Notes: generated by a model not told the origin, from the sequence alone. Positions 23,345 to 32,690 are shown, counted from the stretch's first letter. The stretch: DNA of 33,569 nt from Pseudocercospora fijiensis CIRAD86 (GCF_000340215.1 NW_006921547.1:371000-404568); one strand, 5' to 3'. Translations and numbers: made by a program.

Positions 23345-23367
23345 AATGTTACCCCTAGGGTAGCATT
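23345..23367. repeat. Element B 23-bp palindrome, copy 5 (before gag)
   Basis: Arms AATGTTACCCC and AGGGTAGCATT with a T centre. It is the most divergent of the same-orientation copies (about 3 mismatches to copy 1 over 19 bases). Confidence 0.8.
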
Positions 23368-24018
23368 AGAGTTTAGCCTCCTAGGGGTCGCCTAGACGCC
23401 CCTAGGAGCTTTAATTTAGTAAATTTAGACAAAAGCCGCTCGGAGGAAGGAACTGCAATCTCTATTTATACCTAGATCCTAGAAACTAGCTACTTCACTA
23501 ACTATCGTTATCTCCTTTAGCTAGGCGGGGGGGCGGGGACCTTCTTTTTCTAGTAGAAGGCTAAACACTATCCGAACGAGGTAGCGAATCCCGAAACAAT
23601 CTACCCGGTTAATAGGGGAACTGTCTAGGCATCCGACCTGTAATCTAGAAATTGCTATCGTATAGATAGTCTTAGTAAACTAAGTAAGGCCGATAGGTGA
23701 TTAGTCTATCTCCTCCTTAGGCGGGGCTTATCTCGAGCAAGCGGTGCTAAATAGGTCTTCGACCCGGAGCCGAGTCCTTAGAAGCTAGCTATAGTTATAG
23801 ACTAGGCCCTAAGCTATAACAGTCCTAAGGGTTTGTAGCTTTTCGGGGTTAAAGCGATGCCCTCGTTAAGAGGTTTCTCTGCTTGTCGTAACGGCCCCTT
23901 AAGATACTTCGGTATCGTCCGTATCGTAGGCTCTTATCGTACCCTCGCTTCGGTTATAGCTATTCGTGCCTAGAGACTACCTTTAACACACCCGAACCTG
24001 TTAGATATAAAGAGATAG
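23368..24018 (-). other. Element B 5' leader
   Basis: About 650 bp between the primer site and palindrome copy 5, with no convincing ORF. It contains a G-run (GGCGGGGGGGCGGGG) at 23524-23538 and GGTATAAATAG on the minus strand near 23470. It probably holds packaging and translation signals. Confidence 0.5.
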
Positions 24019-24035
24019 CCCCACCTTCGGCTCTA
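24019..24035 (-). other. Element B primer binding site
   Basis: On the minus strand, one base after the 5' LTR, TAGAGCCGAAGGTGGGG looks like TGG plus acceptor-stem complement, with TGG changed to TAG by RIP. It would pair with a tRNA ending GGCTCCA; the tRNA species is not determined. Confidence 0.6.
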
Positions 24036-24036
24036 A

Positions 24037-24315
24037 TAAAGGACGGAAACTAGCACTACTACTACTACTTATAGCAATAGTATAGGCTACCGAGGGTAAT
24101 ATAACCTATAGCAATATAGGCAGCTATGTTTAGCAAGATAGGATAACGAGACTGTCGCTTAGGCTAATAACTAGAGCCCTACAATATAGGCATTATAGAA
24201 GTGTAACATAAACAATGTGCTGTACGAGGTTGATAATCTGTCTACTCTATAGAAGGAGGCCTCTTATATAGGCTCAAAACTAGCCTATAGGTGTAGGGCC
24301 GGTTACTAGCTAATA
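24037..24315 (-). repeat. Element B 5' LTR
   Basis: 279 bp, the partner of 7097-7375. It ends on the plus strand in CTAATA directly before the CTAG duplication. Confidence 0.95.
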
Positions 24316-24317
24316 CT

Positions 24318-24336
24318 AGGTGCCTCGGAGGTACCT
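24318..24336. repeat. Element A palindromic repeat at the element B insertion point
   Basis: AGGTGCCTC, G, GAGGTACCT: a perfect 9-bp inverted repeat apart from one G/A RIP change. It is read in frame in RNase H as GASEVP. The target duplication of element B overlaps its first two bases. Confidence 0.85.
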
Positions 24337-24752
24337 TATTAGTACTACTAGTACCCTATTGCCTACTACTCTAAGAGTTTTATAGGCGCGCAGATCCGTT
24401 ATAGTATACTTGACAAAGAATTAATAGCGATTTCCGAATGCTTTAAAGTCTAGCGATACTACCTTAAAGGAGTAGCGTATCCGATTAGAGTTATAACGGA
24501 CTATTATAACCTAAAGTACTTTATAACGACTTAGGAGCTTAATAGCCGTTAAGCCCGTATTGCTAAATGCCTTGCCGCTTATAACTTTACGATCGAGTAT
24601 AAGAAGGGAATATCTAATCTATCGGACGGTCTCTCCCGCCGTCCTAACTACTTCGATAGGTTTAAGGACAATACTAAACGTAGAGAGCTAAGGGACCTCT
24701 TACCTAGCCTTAAGCGTTAGTTAGAAGTTACCCGGGACCCGCGGCCTACTAT

Positions 24753-24775
24753 AGAGGTACCTCGCGGGCCCCTCG
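24753..24775. repeat. Element A palindromic repeat in the RNase H-integrase linker
   Basis: AGAGGTACCTCGCGGGCCCCTCG, in frame as IEVPRGPL. Confidence 0.6.
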
Positions 24776-25151
24776 CGACCGTATCGGTAGAATAGTCCTC
24801 TTCTATAGACTCGCCCGAGGGTAGTTAAACAGATTATTTAATAATAGCAAGCCTCTGCCTCTAAGAAGAGAACGAGGACTTAGATAACTACGCTTTCGAT
24901 AATATCGTCGGACTGTACCTTACTAGGGTAGGACCGACAGCTAGTACTAAGAACCGCAACCTCTTAATACCTTACTATCTTATTACTACGGTAGTAGATA
25001 GTAAAACGGCGTACGCTATCGAGCTACCGGCGTCCTTTATAGACCTTATTCGGGAAGCTTAGCAAAAGGACGCTTTTATAGAAGACATCCGAACCGGAGC
25101 TACGTAGGCGGCTAGAAGCAGTATAGATAAGGCACTAATAGAGCCCCTCCT

Positions 25152-25170
25152 AGGTACCTTAAAGGCACCT
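25152..25170. repeat. Element A palindromic repeat before integrase
   Basis: AGGTACCTT, A, AAGGCACCT: a perfect 9-bp inverted repeat apart from one T/C RIP difference, in frame as GTLKAP. Confidence 0.8.
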
Positions 25171-25460
25171 TAGCGCCCTCGGCTAGAAGGACACTAGGAA
25201 TTCGATAATAATAACCTTTTTCGTTACGACGGAAAAGTATATATTCCTAGCTTTATACCTCTTAAGTAAGAGATCCTTCGACGGAATTACGATAATCCTA
25301 TCGCCGGGTACTATAGTACCGTACGAACTTAATATATTATCGCCGCTAAGTACTATTAGCCTAGGATTACTAAAGAAGTATCCGAATACGTCTCCTAATA
25401 CGATGTCTATTAAAGAACGAAAACTAAACACTATAAGCCTTATAGTCGGCTACGCCCGCT

Positions 25461-25493
25461 AGAGGTCCCTAAGGTACCCTAGAGGTACCTCTC
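25461..25493. repeat. Element A palindromic repeat inside integrase
   Basis: AGAGGTCCCTAAGGTACC and CTAGAGGTACCTCTC in tandem, in frame (LEVPKVP) just before the first catalytic Asp block. Confidence 0.65.
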
Positions 25494-26001
25494 TATAGAC
25501 TTTATTACTAGGTTGCCGCCTTCTATTAGGTTTAGAGGTCGTATATATAATTCCGTCTTAGTTATTATCGATCGATTTTTTAAAATAGTACGTTACTTCC
25601 CCGTTATAAAGGATATTAACGCGGTTGTACTAGTAGAGCTTTTCTTTAATAAGGTCGTCTATAATACCGGAGCTTCTAATAAGTTAGTTTCTAATCGGGG
25701 ATCAATCTTTACTAGTGCTTACTAGAGTGCTTTCTATTACTATCTCGCTATTAAACGCCGTCTTAGCACTGCTTTTTATCCTTAGACCGATAGTTAGACC
25801 GAGCGTATAAACTAGTAGCTTAAGAACTATCTTCGTATCTACTATAATTAGGACTAAGACGATTAGGCTCGGTTGCTATATACTACTGCGTTTGCTTACA
25901 ATAGTAAGCCGTATAATAGACTTAGTAGTAAATCTCTAATTAAGGTTACCTTCGGTATTAAACCGAACCTTCCTAATAGTATTAAGATCGTATCGAGTAG
26001 G

Positions 26002-26038
26002 GAGTACCTACCTCTAGGGTACCTCGATAGTACCTCGC
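26002..26038. repeat. Element A palindromic repeat after the integrase core
   Basis: GAGTACCTACCTCTAGGGTA followed by CCTCGATAGTACCTCGC, in frame as EYLPLGYLDSTSLVPP. Confidence 0.55.
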
Positions 26039-26633
26039 TAGTACCGCCGAGGACTAAGAAGCTCGCGGAAGAAGCGTATACGTTTCTGTCCGATAGACTA
26101 AAAGACTTCGAAGAAGCTCGCTCCTCGCTCTAGTATACTTAGGAGCTATAACAACGCTACTATAATAGAGTAACGAAGGACAAGCACTTCGCTATCGGTA
26201 ATTAAGTCCTATTATCGGCAAAGAACATTTGTACGAAGCGTCCTTACCGTAAGCTCGACAATAAATATCTTAGACCTTTTACTATTATAGATCGCTTCGG
26301 AAGCTAGGCTTATAAGCTTAACCTACCTCCGTCGATAAAGCGCTTATACCCGGTGTTCTATATATCGCTACTAGAAGGATATAACGCTCGTAAAGGCTAC
26401 TAGCTACCCCCTATCGACGATATTAAGGAGGATAGATCGGAGGAAGAATATAAGGTCGAGGAGATCGTCGCTTATAAAGGAAGAGGAAAGAATAAGAAGT
26501 TTAGGGTTAGATAGAAGGGGTATTTACCCGAATAGGACGATTAGATAACGGAAGAGCAGTTAGCTTATTCTCTAAATCTACTCGTAGAGTATAAGGAGAA
26601 GATTAAAAACGCCGCCGGTACCTAAAGCACTAT

Positions 26634-26660
26634 AGAGGTACCTCGGAGGCCCTCTAAGAG
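26634..26660. repeat. Element A palindromic repeat after the chromodomain
   Basis: AGAGGTACCTC, G, GAGGCCCTCT, then AAGAG: long inverted arms at the pol C-terminus. Confidence 0.7.
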
Positions 26661-26976
26661 GGCTCGTAAGACCCTACCGACGACTAAAGTATCTTCTTCT
26701 CGTCGACCTAGTCTCCGACTAAGGGCAAATTAAGACAGTGCTAGTAGATAAACTTTATAGAAGTTATCGATATTACCGGGCGACCCTTATTAATTTCCTA
26801 GCTATCTAAAGTATCCTCTTCTTATTTAGGATAATAGTATTAAAAGCATGCCCGTTCGTAGAACCTTCCTATTTCTACCTATACGCTAAGCGTACTTAAG
26901 GTATTCTCGAGTCGCGTATATTCTCGCTCGAAAGTTTATAAAAACAATACTCTATACCCTACCTACTTAACCTAAG

Positions 26977-27005
26977 CCCCTCGTAGGTACCTCCGATACC
27001 TCTCG
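26977..27005. repeat. Element A palindromic repeat near the antisense ORF end
   Basis: CCCCTCGTAGGTACCTCC followed by GATACCTCTCG. Confidence 0.5.
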
Positions 27006-27453
27006 AAAATCCCTTAGCGGACTTTACGGCTAAGGAAGATTAGACGCTAAAACTTCGCACTAAGATGCTCCTTACTAATCGCCTTTAAGTACTACTACTC
27101 TATCTCCCTATCGATAGTTATATTCTAACCCTCGGCGGTTAGATCGACTAAGCGACCCTTCGAGAAAGCCTCCTAAGCCGCCTAATAGTTAGCCTTTAGC
27201 TAGTTATCGTAATTCGACTAATCCTAGCTAGAGGGTTCGTAGTTAAGGAGATTGTCGTTCTTTAGGCGAAGGCGGATACGGTTATAGCCTACCTATATCT
27301 TGTCGGCGTAGTTGCGCTAATCCGCCTTACGGCGAAGGGTATCTTAATAAAGAGCGCCGTAGTTGTTAATACTTACCTTAGCGCGGCGATAGAGGTACTC
27401 GAGAAAATTAGCTATACGCTATATTATAGGAGGGATCTATATAGCGGATTAGC

Positions 27454-27482
27454 GGGTGCCTCTAAGGCGCCTCGTAGGTAAC
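27454..27482. repeat. Element A palindromic repeat inside the antisense ORF
   Basis: GGTGCCTCTAAGGCGCCTC then GTAGGTAAC; it lies next to the frame change of the antisense ORF. Confidence 0.65.
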
Positions 27483-28132
27483 ACTTATAGGCTTGTAACC
27501 CTAACCCTATATAGGTCTATATCGGCCGCACTTTATATCTTCCTTAAATTCGTAGCTATCTAGTATAGAGAGCTGCTTACCGACAGTTATCTTATTCGTA
27601 CCGATATTCTAGCTCCTACGGACGTACTCGAGGTAGATAGCGTAGCTAGTACGAAGCTCTAGGCGAGGTTCAAGAACCGGACTTACTCTATAGAAGTTAA
27701 ATAGGACGTCCTTAGAAGGGGTATTAGCCTCGCTATCGATATAGAGGCGGCTATCGTTATAGTACTCTAAGGGGCTACCGCGACCTAAGGTCTTCTAAGC
27801 GTACGTAAACGAGTTATCCGAAGCACTACGCGGCATACCGCTACCGCTTTAATTAATAGGAGTAAAGTTATAACCGCTACTACTACTAGAACCTAAAGCT
27901 ATAATAAAAGGCTCGGCGAGAGTTAGCTCTTATAATAATAGCGGTAATAGTAGTACTTAAGAGGTGTTAGCCTTAGTATTTAAGGGACTAGGAGAAGTGT
28001 ATCGGAGCGGAGTAGTATCGAGCGGGCGATCTAATACTAGTTAGTATTAATAAAAAGAAGAAGAAGGTTGTTTAACGAAACGCGCGCTTTTAACCCTAGC
28101 GACCTATACTTACTTCGCGTATAGACGCTTCT

Positions 28133-28170
28133 AGCACCTTATAGGTACCTCGGCGGTAACTCTAAGAGGT
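28133..28170. repeat. Element A palindromic repeat in the 3' region
   Basis: AGCACCTTATAGGTACCTCG followed by GCGGTAACTCTAAGAGGT. Confidence 0.6.
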
Positions 28171-28698
28171 CGCGAGTAAAGCGTATATAACGTAGGTAAC
28201 GCAAAGGATCGGCGTAACAAACATACCCTTATTAATCGTTATCCCTAGTAAAAACTAAGCGTACCGACCTCGACTACTTCTACGCTTTAGTATATAAGTA
28301 CTCTTTATATTTCCCGGGGAAACTATAGTATTTAGTAGATATCGAGGGCGAAATTAGGAGAAGGAGAAAGTAGAAGAAAAATACGCGATTATCTAATTCC
28401 TAGTAGTAAACAAACCCTATATATAAAAGTTCCCTAAGTAAAGGAGTAAGTACCGCAAAGGTACCGTAACCCTACCTTAAAGGTAATAGGAACAAATAGC
28501 GCGTTCTAAGGCTAGGCCTAATAAGCGTAACCGCCGAGCGGATATCTATATATACGGCAACGACTACGCCTTAGCGAATAGCTCTTTAGTCGTTTAGCGC
28601 TTGCCGTCGATACTAGAGGTTTCTACTAGAAGTAGGGCGAAGGTCTATATAGGACTACTCCCTAGCGCCCTACTCTTCTCGGGGCGTAAGCCCTATAT

Positions 28699-28721
28699 AG
28701 AGGTACCTTAGAGGTACCTCT
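28699..28721. repeat. Element A palindromic repeat near the 3' LTR
   Basis: AGAGGTACC, TTA, GAGGTACCTCT: inverted arms around three bases, with GAGGTACCT also present twice as a direct repeat. Confidence 0.75.
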
Positions 28722-28862
28722 ATCCTACTATTAACGTTCCGTAGCAATATTTCTACTACTAGACCGCGTATCGCTATACTAACCTAGTAGTAGCGTAGGA
28801 AAGCGCAAGTAGTAGAGGAGGTAGCGGCGCGGGAAAAACATATAACCTAAGGATAGGCTATT

Positions 28863-28878
28863 AAGGGAGGGGGGATAC
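28863..28878 (+). other. Element A polypurine tract
   Basis: AAGGGAGGGGGGATAC directly precedes the 3' LTR and confirms plus orientation. Confidence 0.85.
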
Positions 28879-29097
28879 TATAAGGGAATACCCTTCTATA
28901 CCGCCGAGACCCTTGCTAGGCACCTATAAGGCACCCTAGAGGTGCCTCGCTAGTAACCCCGAGTTACCTAACTCTTAGCATAATAGGATAAGGCGCCTAT
29001 TCCTACCTCGAGAATCGCTCGTTCCTTAGGCGATATCGTTAAATGCTAAGACTACTATTTACTCGTATTAATACTCCCTATATACTACTTCCTTATA
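28879..29097 (+). repeat. Element A 3' LTR
   Basis: 219 bp, followed by the GCTAA duplication. It keeps GGCACC where the 5' LTR has GGTACC at two places, showing that the palindrome arms were originally GGTGCC/GGCACC. Confidence 0.95.
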
Positions 29098-29102
29098 GCT
29101 AA

Positions 29103-32100
29103 GGACGACCGACTCGCTCGTAAGGATCGCGCCGATCGCGAGCGCTATAAATAGGTTATCGCGGATAAATTCCGGAGGATATAGGAATAGTAAGAGGTAG
29201 CCGGGTAGGTAGCTACGCGAAAAGCTATAGCCGACGTCGCTACGGATATAATAGCGATTTAGTAGGCTATTAATAAGGTAGTTAATAAGATACTCCGCGA
29301 TAACGGTTATAATAGGAATACTACTTTACTTCTAGTCGCCCTTAATAATTTAGTTCGAACGGCCGTCCGTTCTATATAGCCCGATATAATAGAGTATATA
29401 GTAAAGGCCTATATTGCTTCTACTCTACCTAAGATATTACTACCTTTAAATAGACTAGCACTATCCCTAGTACAATCTCCGGCGTAGACAAATACTAGTA
29501 ATAATACTAAGGACGATAGAAAAATTAAATCGAGCAAAGCCGATAATACTAATAGTAAGAAGGCTAGAGATATAATCGACTTAAAGCGAGATCGAATTCG
29601 CTAGAAATAGATCGAGTCGTTACCGAGTTAGATCGTATCGCTACTAGATCCGAATAAGCCCGAACTCGCTATACGACTACTAGGTACGTAAGTAGAAGTC
29701 TAAGCCGACCTACTACCGATCTAGACGTTAGTAGATTTTGTCGATTAGATCTCGTCGGCGGCACCTAGCTAGTCGATAGATTTAGATATAGAAACCGACG
29801 TCGAGAAGCAGTTATCTAGTAACGTATACTCCTACCTCGACGCTAAGAACTTTAAGTTAATATATAATTTTAGACTACTCGATCCCTATTAGACTTCGCC
29901 GTATATAGGCGTTATTCTACCTAATTAGAGATCGACTCGTCCGTTAAAGTCTTACTAATTCTATATAATTACCTAGACGCTTCTACTTCCGTTACTAGCG
30001 CGGACTTCTATATCGGTAGTATAAACGTAGGTATAGGTAAGACGGTATATACGTTAGGGTACGTCGCTATAACCTCGATATAGTAGAGGTATAGAGTAAA
30101 AACGGGCTATTAACTACTAACGCCTATCCTTTTCGGCTATCTAATTCGTCGGTTAACCTAGGACTTCGGCTAAATAAGAAAATTGCGTTCGATCCGAAAG
30201 TATTAGCTAGTAGTATAAAGCCGGTTATCCGCCCTAGCGTTTACGTTGTCTATATTCCGAAGCAGCTAGCCGTAAACTAGATATATAAGATCGATAACTT
30301 TATACTACCCGGAGCTATATTCGTATATTTTATAAAAGACTCTAGTAAGCTAACGAAAGATAAGAGACGTAATAGAGCTAGTCCGTAGAACTATAACTAG
30401 GTCGTATATATCGATAACGTTCTTTATCTCGATTATATAGCGCTTCCGACTCGGCTAGAACTAGAACAGGTTTTCGGTATAGAGTTTATAAATAAGTAGT
30501 AGTTAAAAAAAGGCGTCCCGGTACGCTTATTACTTAAATACGATAATATAGAAGTACCCCCTTATCTATAGTACTATAAATAGATCGTCCTTACTACCTT
30601 AACTATAATATCTAACGTACTAGATTTTATAACGTATAAACGAGCTAAGAAATAGAAGTCCTAGATACGGTCGGATAAATCTAATTCGAAACCGCCGCTA
30701 CTTCGTATACTAGCTACGACTATTATCGTCGATAAGTTTTTTATTACTAAGATATATAGCGCTAAAGAGTAGACTACCGTCGCTAGTCTTATAGGCTATC
30801 CTTTCGTTCTCGGCCTAAGTAGTACCCTGTTTAGTAAACTATCTAATTTAGCTATTATCGCAACTGCCTCGGTATAGAGATACGTTAAGGCCTATAATAT
30901 AAAGGGTTACCTCTACCCTATTTAGTCGCCTTCTATAGTACAGTTTACTTTCGTCGACTAATAGCTATTAACTAAAGAGACGCGCGATATAGAACGTAAC
31001 TTCTAGTCTAGCGATAATAGTAATATCTCCGACTTAGCTAGGTATATTAGTAATTAGGTTTCTAAGTACTTATAATCCGAATACTCTAACGCGACCGTAG
31101 GTCGAATAGAACTAAGTATTATAGATAAAGATACTCGGGCGCTCGATAAGTTTCGCCTCTAGTTACTATCGAAAATAGTTCGCCTTAAGAAGACGCTAAT
31201 ATAGCAACCTATACCTAATACTCTATACGTACTAGCTATTAATTGCCTACTATATTCGTATTTTAATATCGGCTTACAATTTAAATCTATAGAAGATATA
31301 GTATTAAGCGAGTAGGTCGAAGAATAGAAGGTAGCGGAAGATATTAAATTTATATACGTATCTAAGATAATGTAGGTCTTTACTATATTTCTATTACTAC
31401 TTCTTATACTATAAGGGGGGCGATAAGGAATTAATTAAGGAACTTAGTACTTTTATACTATAGGATATTAAGAACACGCTTCCTAGGATACGCGACTATA
31501 GTTTATCGGATACCTACCTCTAGGACTATATACTAATACTATATAACGAGCCGGTTATAGTATCGCTATAGTATATAATCCGAATAAAGCGTAGCAAGTA
31601 GCGCTAGCACGGGCATAGAACTAAGATTGTACTAGCTAGCTTTAAGCCGTAGAATGTCTTCGTAGTAGACTTAGTACGTATCTATCTACCCCTATCTACT
31701 AAGTATATAAGACTAACATTTTTGTAGTATCTTTAGTAGCTAGCTATATAGAAAGAAGGTACCTAGTATTACGATAACATCCTAAGTACTAGTAATATAG
31801 CGTATAGAATCCTTATCGATACTTAGAGTAGCTAGACCGATACTACTAGGGCCGACCTTATTAAAGAGTTCGTATCTATAAGGAACAAGATAAATAGATA
31901 TAGCGACAAGAAGTAGCTTATAGTAGTATATATAAGCTAGATTACAACTAGTATAACCCTCTCCCCTATAGATACTATTATTATTATCGACAATTAGTAG
32001 ACTCCGGAGGCTAACATTTAAATAGGTAGAAGAGTATCTCGTACGGCCGGTGTTTAGAGGGTAGATTTTCCGGAGTCGTACCGATTTATAATAGTATCGG

Positions 32101-32300
32101 CTATAATTATATAGGTAGTATAGGTTATAAGTAGACAGGTACGAACTTAGGATATATAATAATCGCTCGGCTTCGAAAAGGAAATAAAGAGGAAAAAGAG
32201 TAAAGTATAATAGAATATAGCTATAGCGTACGTCGGCGCTAGTATTACGAGCGGAGGAAGTAGTATATAGAGTCGACGTCGATATAGTAGATACGCTATA
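29103..32300 (+). pseudogene. SNF2-family helicase/ATPase relic, catalytic part
   Basis: Resumes the frame of 2150-3414 after element A. A helical N-terminal part lies at 29103-29900. Helicase motif I is at about 30024-30053 (NVGIGKTVYTLGYV; SNF2 proteins have DxGxGKT). Motif Ia is near 30241-30305 (VVYIPKQLAVN*IYKIDNF). Motif II is at 30728-30751 (VDKFFITK where DExH is expected; Glu to Lys is a G-to-A change). Motif III is near 30811-30850 (GLSSTLFSKLSNL, cf. LTGT). The C-terminal RecA-like lobe lies at about 31620-32100, with IIIIDN**TPEANI and motif VI-like GRRVSRTAG near 31975-32055. At least two frame changes (about 29900-30120 and 31410) may be introns or indels. SNF2 ATPases translocate on DNA and remodel chromatin; no accessory domain was identified. 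The CpA depletion implies that this gene was multi-copy. Confidence 0.7.
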
Positions 32301-32380
32301 AAATGTTAATATAAGTAAAGCAAGCCCTAACTTTATATTTATCCGCGCCTAATATAAATAACTACTACTATAGGTATAAA
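32301..32380. other. Short unassigned stretch
   Basis: Nothing recognised between the helicase end and the tandem array. Confidence 0.4.
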
Positions 32381-32690
32381 TTAGCGATACGACTCGATAA
32401 CCGACTTAGGGTACGAGTCGGCAAGCCTATATATTAGGAAGCGACCTAGACTACCGCTCTACCCTTTAAATTAGTAATACTACTCGATAACCGACTAGCT
32501 ATCCGACTTAGCCCGACTTAGGTTACTAATCGGCAAACCGACGTATTAGGAAGCTACCTAAACTGCCGCCCTACTCTTTAGATTAGCGATACGACTCGAT
32601 AACCGACTAGCTATCCGACTTAGCCTAGCTTAGGTTACTAATCGGCAAACCAACGTATTAGGAAGCTACCTAAACTACCGCCCTACCCTT
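32381..32690. repeat. Three-copy tandem repeat, about 90-112 bp
   Basis: Units begin TTAGCGATAC/TTAGTAATAC at 32381, 32471 and 32583, followed by ACTCGATAACCGAC and later by TAGGAAGC and ACCGCCCTAC. The first unit is 90 bp and lacks about 22 bp (around TAGCTATCCGACTTAGC) present in the second (112 bp) and third. No coding signal. The unit itself contains repeated CCGACTTAG words. Confidence 0.9.

Larger units (their letters stand above)
7097..24315 (-). mobile_element. Element B: large Gypsy-type LTR retrotransposon with an extra ORF, split by a LINE
   Basis: Two direct 279-bp LTRs with a CTAG target duplication. Orientation is minus: a polypurine tract lies beside the left LTR and a tRNA-like primer site beside the right LTR, both on the minus strand. 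In element order: 5' LTR, leader, gag-protease (one frame), pol (separate ORF), a 400-bp spacer, ORF X, polypurine tract, 3' LTR. Removing the LINE leaves about 12.3 kb, large for a fungal Gypsy element. It interrupts the RNase H coding region of element A, whose reading frame continues on both sides. Five copies of a 23-bp palindrome separate the modules. Confidence 0.92.
24320..26630 (+). pseudogene. Element A RNase H, integrase and chromodomain (3' half)
   Basis: Continues the RT/RNase H frame of 3700-7096. RNase H: PIAYYSKSFIGAQIRYSILD near 24360, ITDYYNLKYF near 24500, KKGISNLSDGLSRRP near 24600-24645. Integrase: the zinc-binding region is near 25280-25440, with His and Cys changed to Tyr. 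The DDE core has SIDFITRLPP near 25496, LVSNRGS near 25685 (second catalytic Asp now Asn) and TERI with the catalytic Glu near 25800. The GPY-like tail (RPFTIIDRFGS, PVFYISLLEGY) lies near 26270-26390. The chromodomain is at about 26450-26580 (YKVEEIVAYKGRG, FRVR*KGYLPE, with Trp lost to TAG), which defines a chromovirus; in such elements this domain is linked to targeting heterochromatin. The exact end is unclear; the frame may run on to about 26730. Confidence 0.93.
26970..27836 (-). pseudogene. Element A antisense ORF of about 290 codons, unrecognised
   Basis: A minus-strand frame starts at ATG 27836 (MPRSASDNSFTYA) and reads well for about 135 codons (for example YYNDSRLYIDSEANTPSKD, LELRTSYAIYLEYVRRS). 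It is then readable in a shifted frame from about 27430 (ANFLEYLYRRAKVSINNYGALY, RLRLKNDNLLNYEPSS) down to about 26970. Stops fit Gln/Trp codons. The frame change at about 27430 coincides with one of the palindromes (27454-27482), or could be an intron or indel. It lies between pol and the 3' LTR, opposite in strand to gag-pol. Extra antisense ORFs in this place are known from some plant Gypsy elements; the product here is not recognised. It might instead be a captured host gene. Confidence 0.55.
27837..28862. other. Element A 3' region upstream of the LTR
   Basis: No secure gene. It would include the promoter and leader of the antisense ORF. A plus frame at about 28480-28860 reads with few stops (DIYIYGNDYALANSSLVV near 28540) and could be a small ORF, but both strands are partly readable here and I cannot choose. 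The region holds two of the palindromes. Confidence 0.4.
3415..29097 (+). mobile_element. Element A: chromodomain Ty3/Gypsy LTR retrotransposon, split by element B
   Basis: Two direct 219-bp LTRs flanked by GCTAA enclose gag, protease, RT, RNase H, integrase and a chromodomain in the Gypsy order on the plus strand. Element B interrupts it at 7097-24315; without B it is about 8.5 kb. The LTRs start TATAAGG and end CCTTATA, which is TGTAAGG...CCTTACA after RIP of the canonical TG...CA ends. About 2.2 kb lies between the chromodomain and the 3' LTR, long for a chromovirus, and it contains an antisense ORF. The element carries many copies of a short palindrome, including one cluster in each LTR. 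Confidence 0.95.

Noticed and set aside
25183..25431. Minus-strand open frame of 82 codons
   Set aside because: It overlaps the integrase zinc-binding region of element A on the other strand; judged a shadow.
28800..28860. Perfect Walker A string GGSGAGKT in a plus frame just before the element A polypurine tract
   Set aside because: The glycine codons come from a purine-rich run next to the polypurine tract, and no other ATPase motif follows. Treated as chance.
31410..31430. AAGGGGGGCGATAAGG looks like a polypurine tract followed by an LTR start
   Set aside because: No matching LTR copy was found to the left of the helicase relic, and helicase motifs continue to the right, so this lies inside or between parts of the gene.
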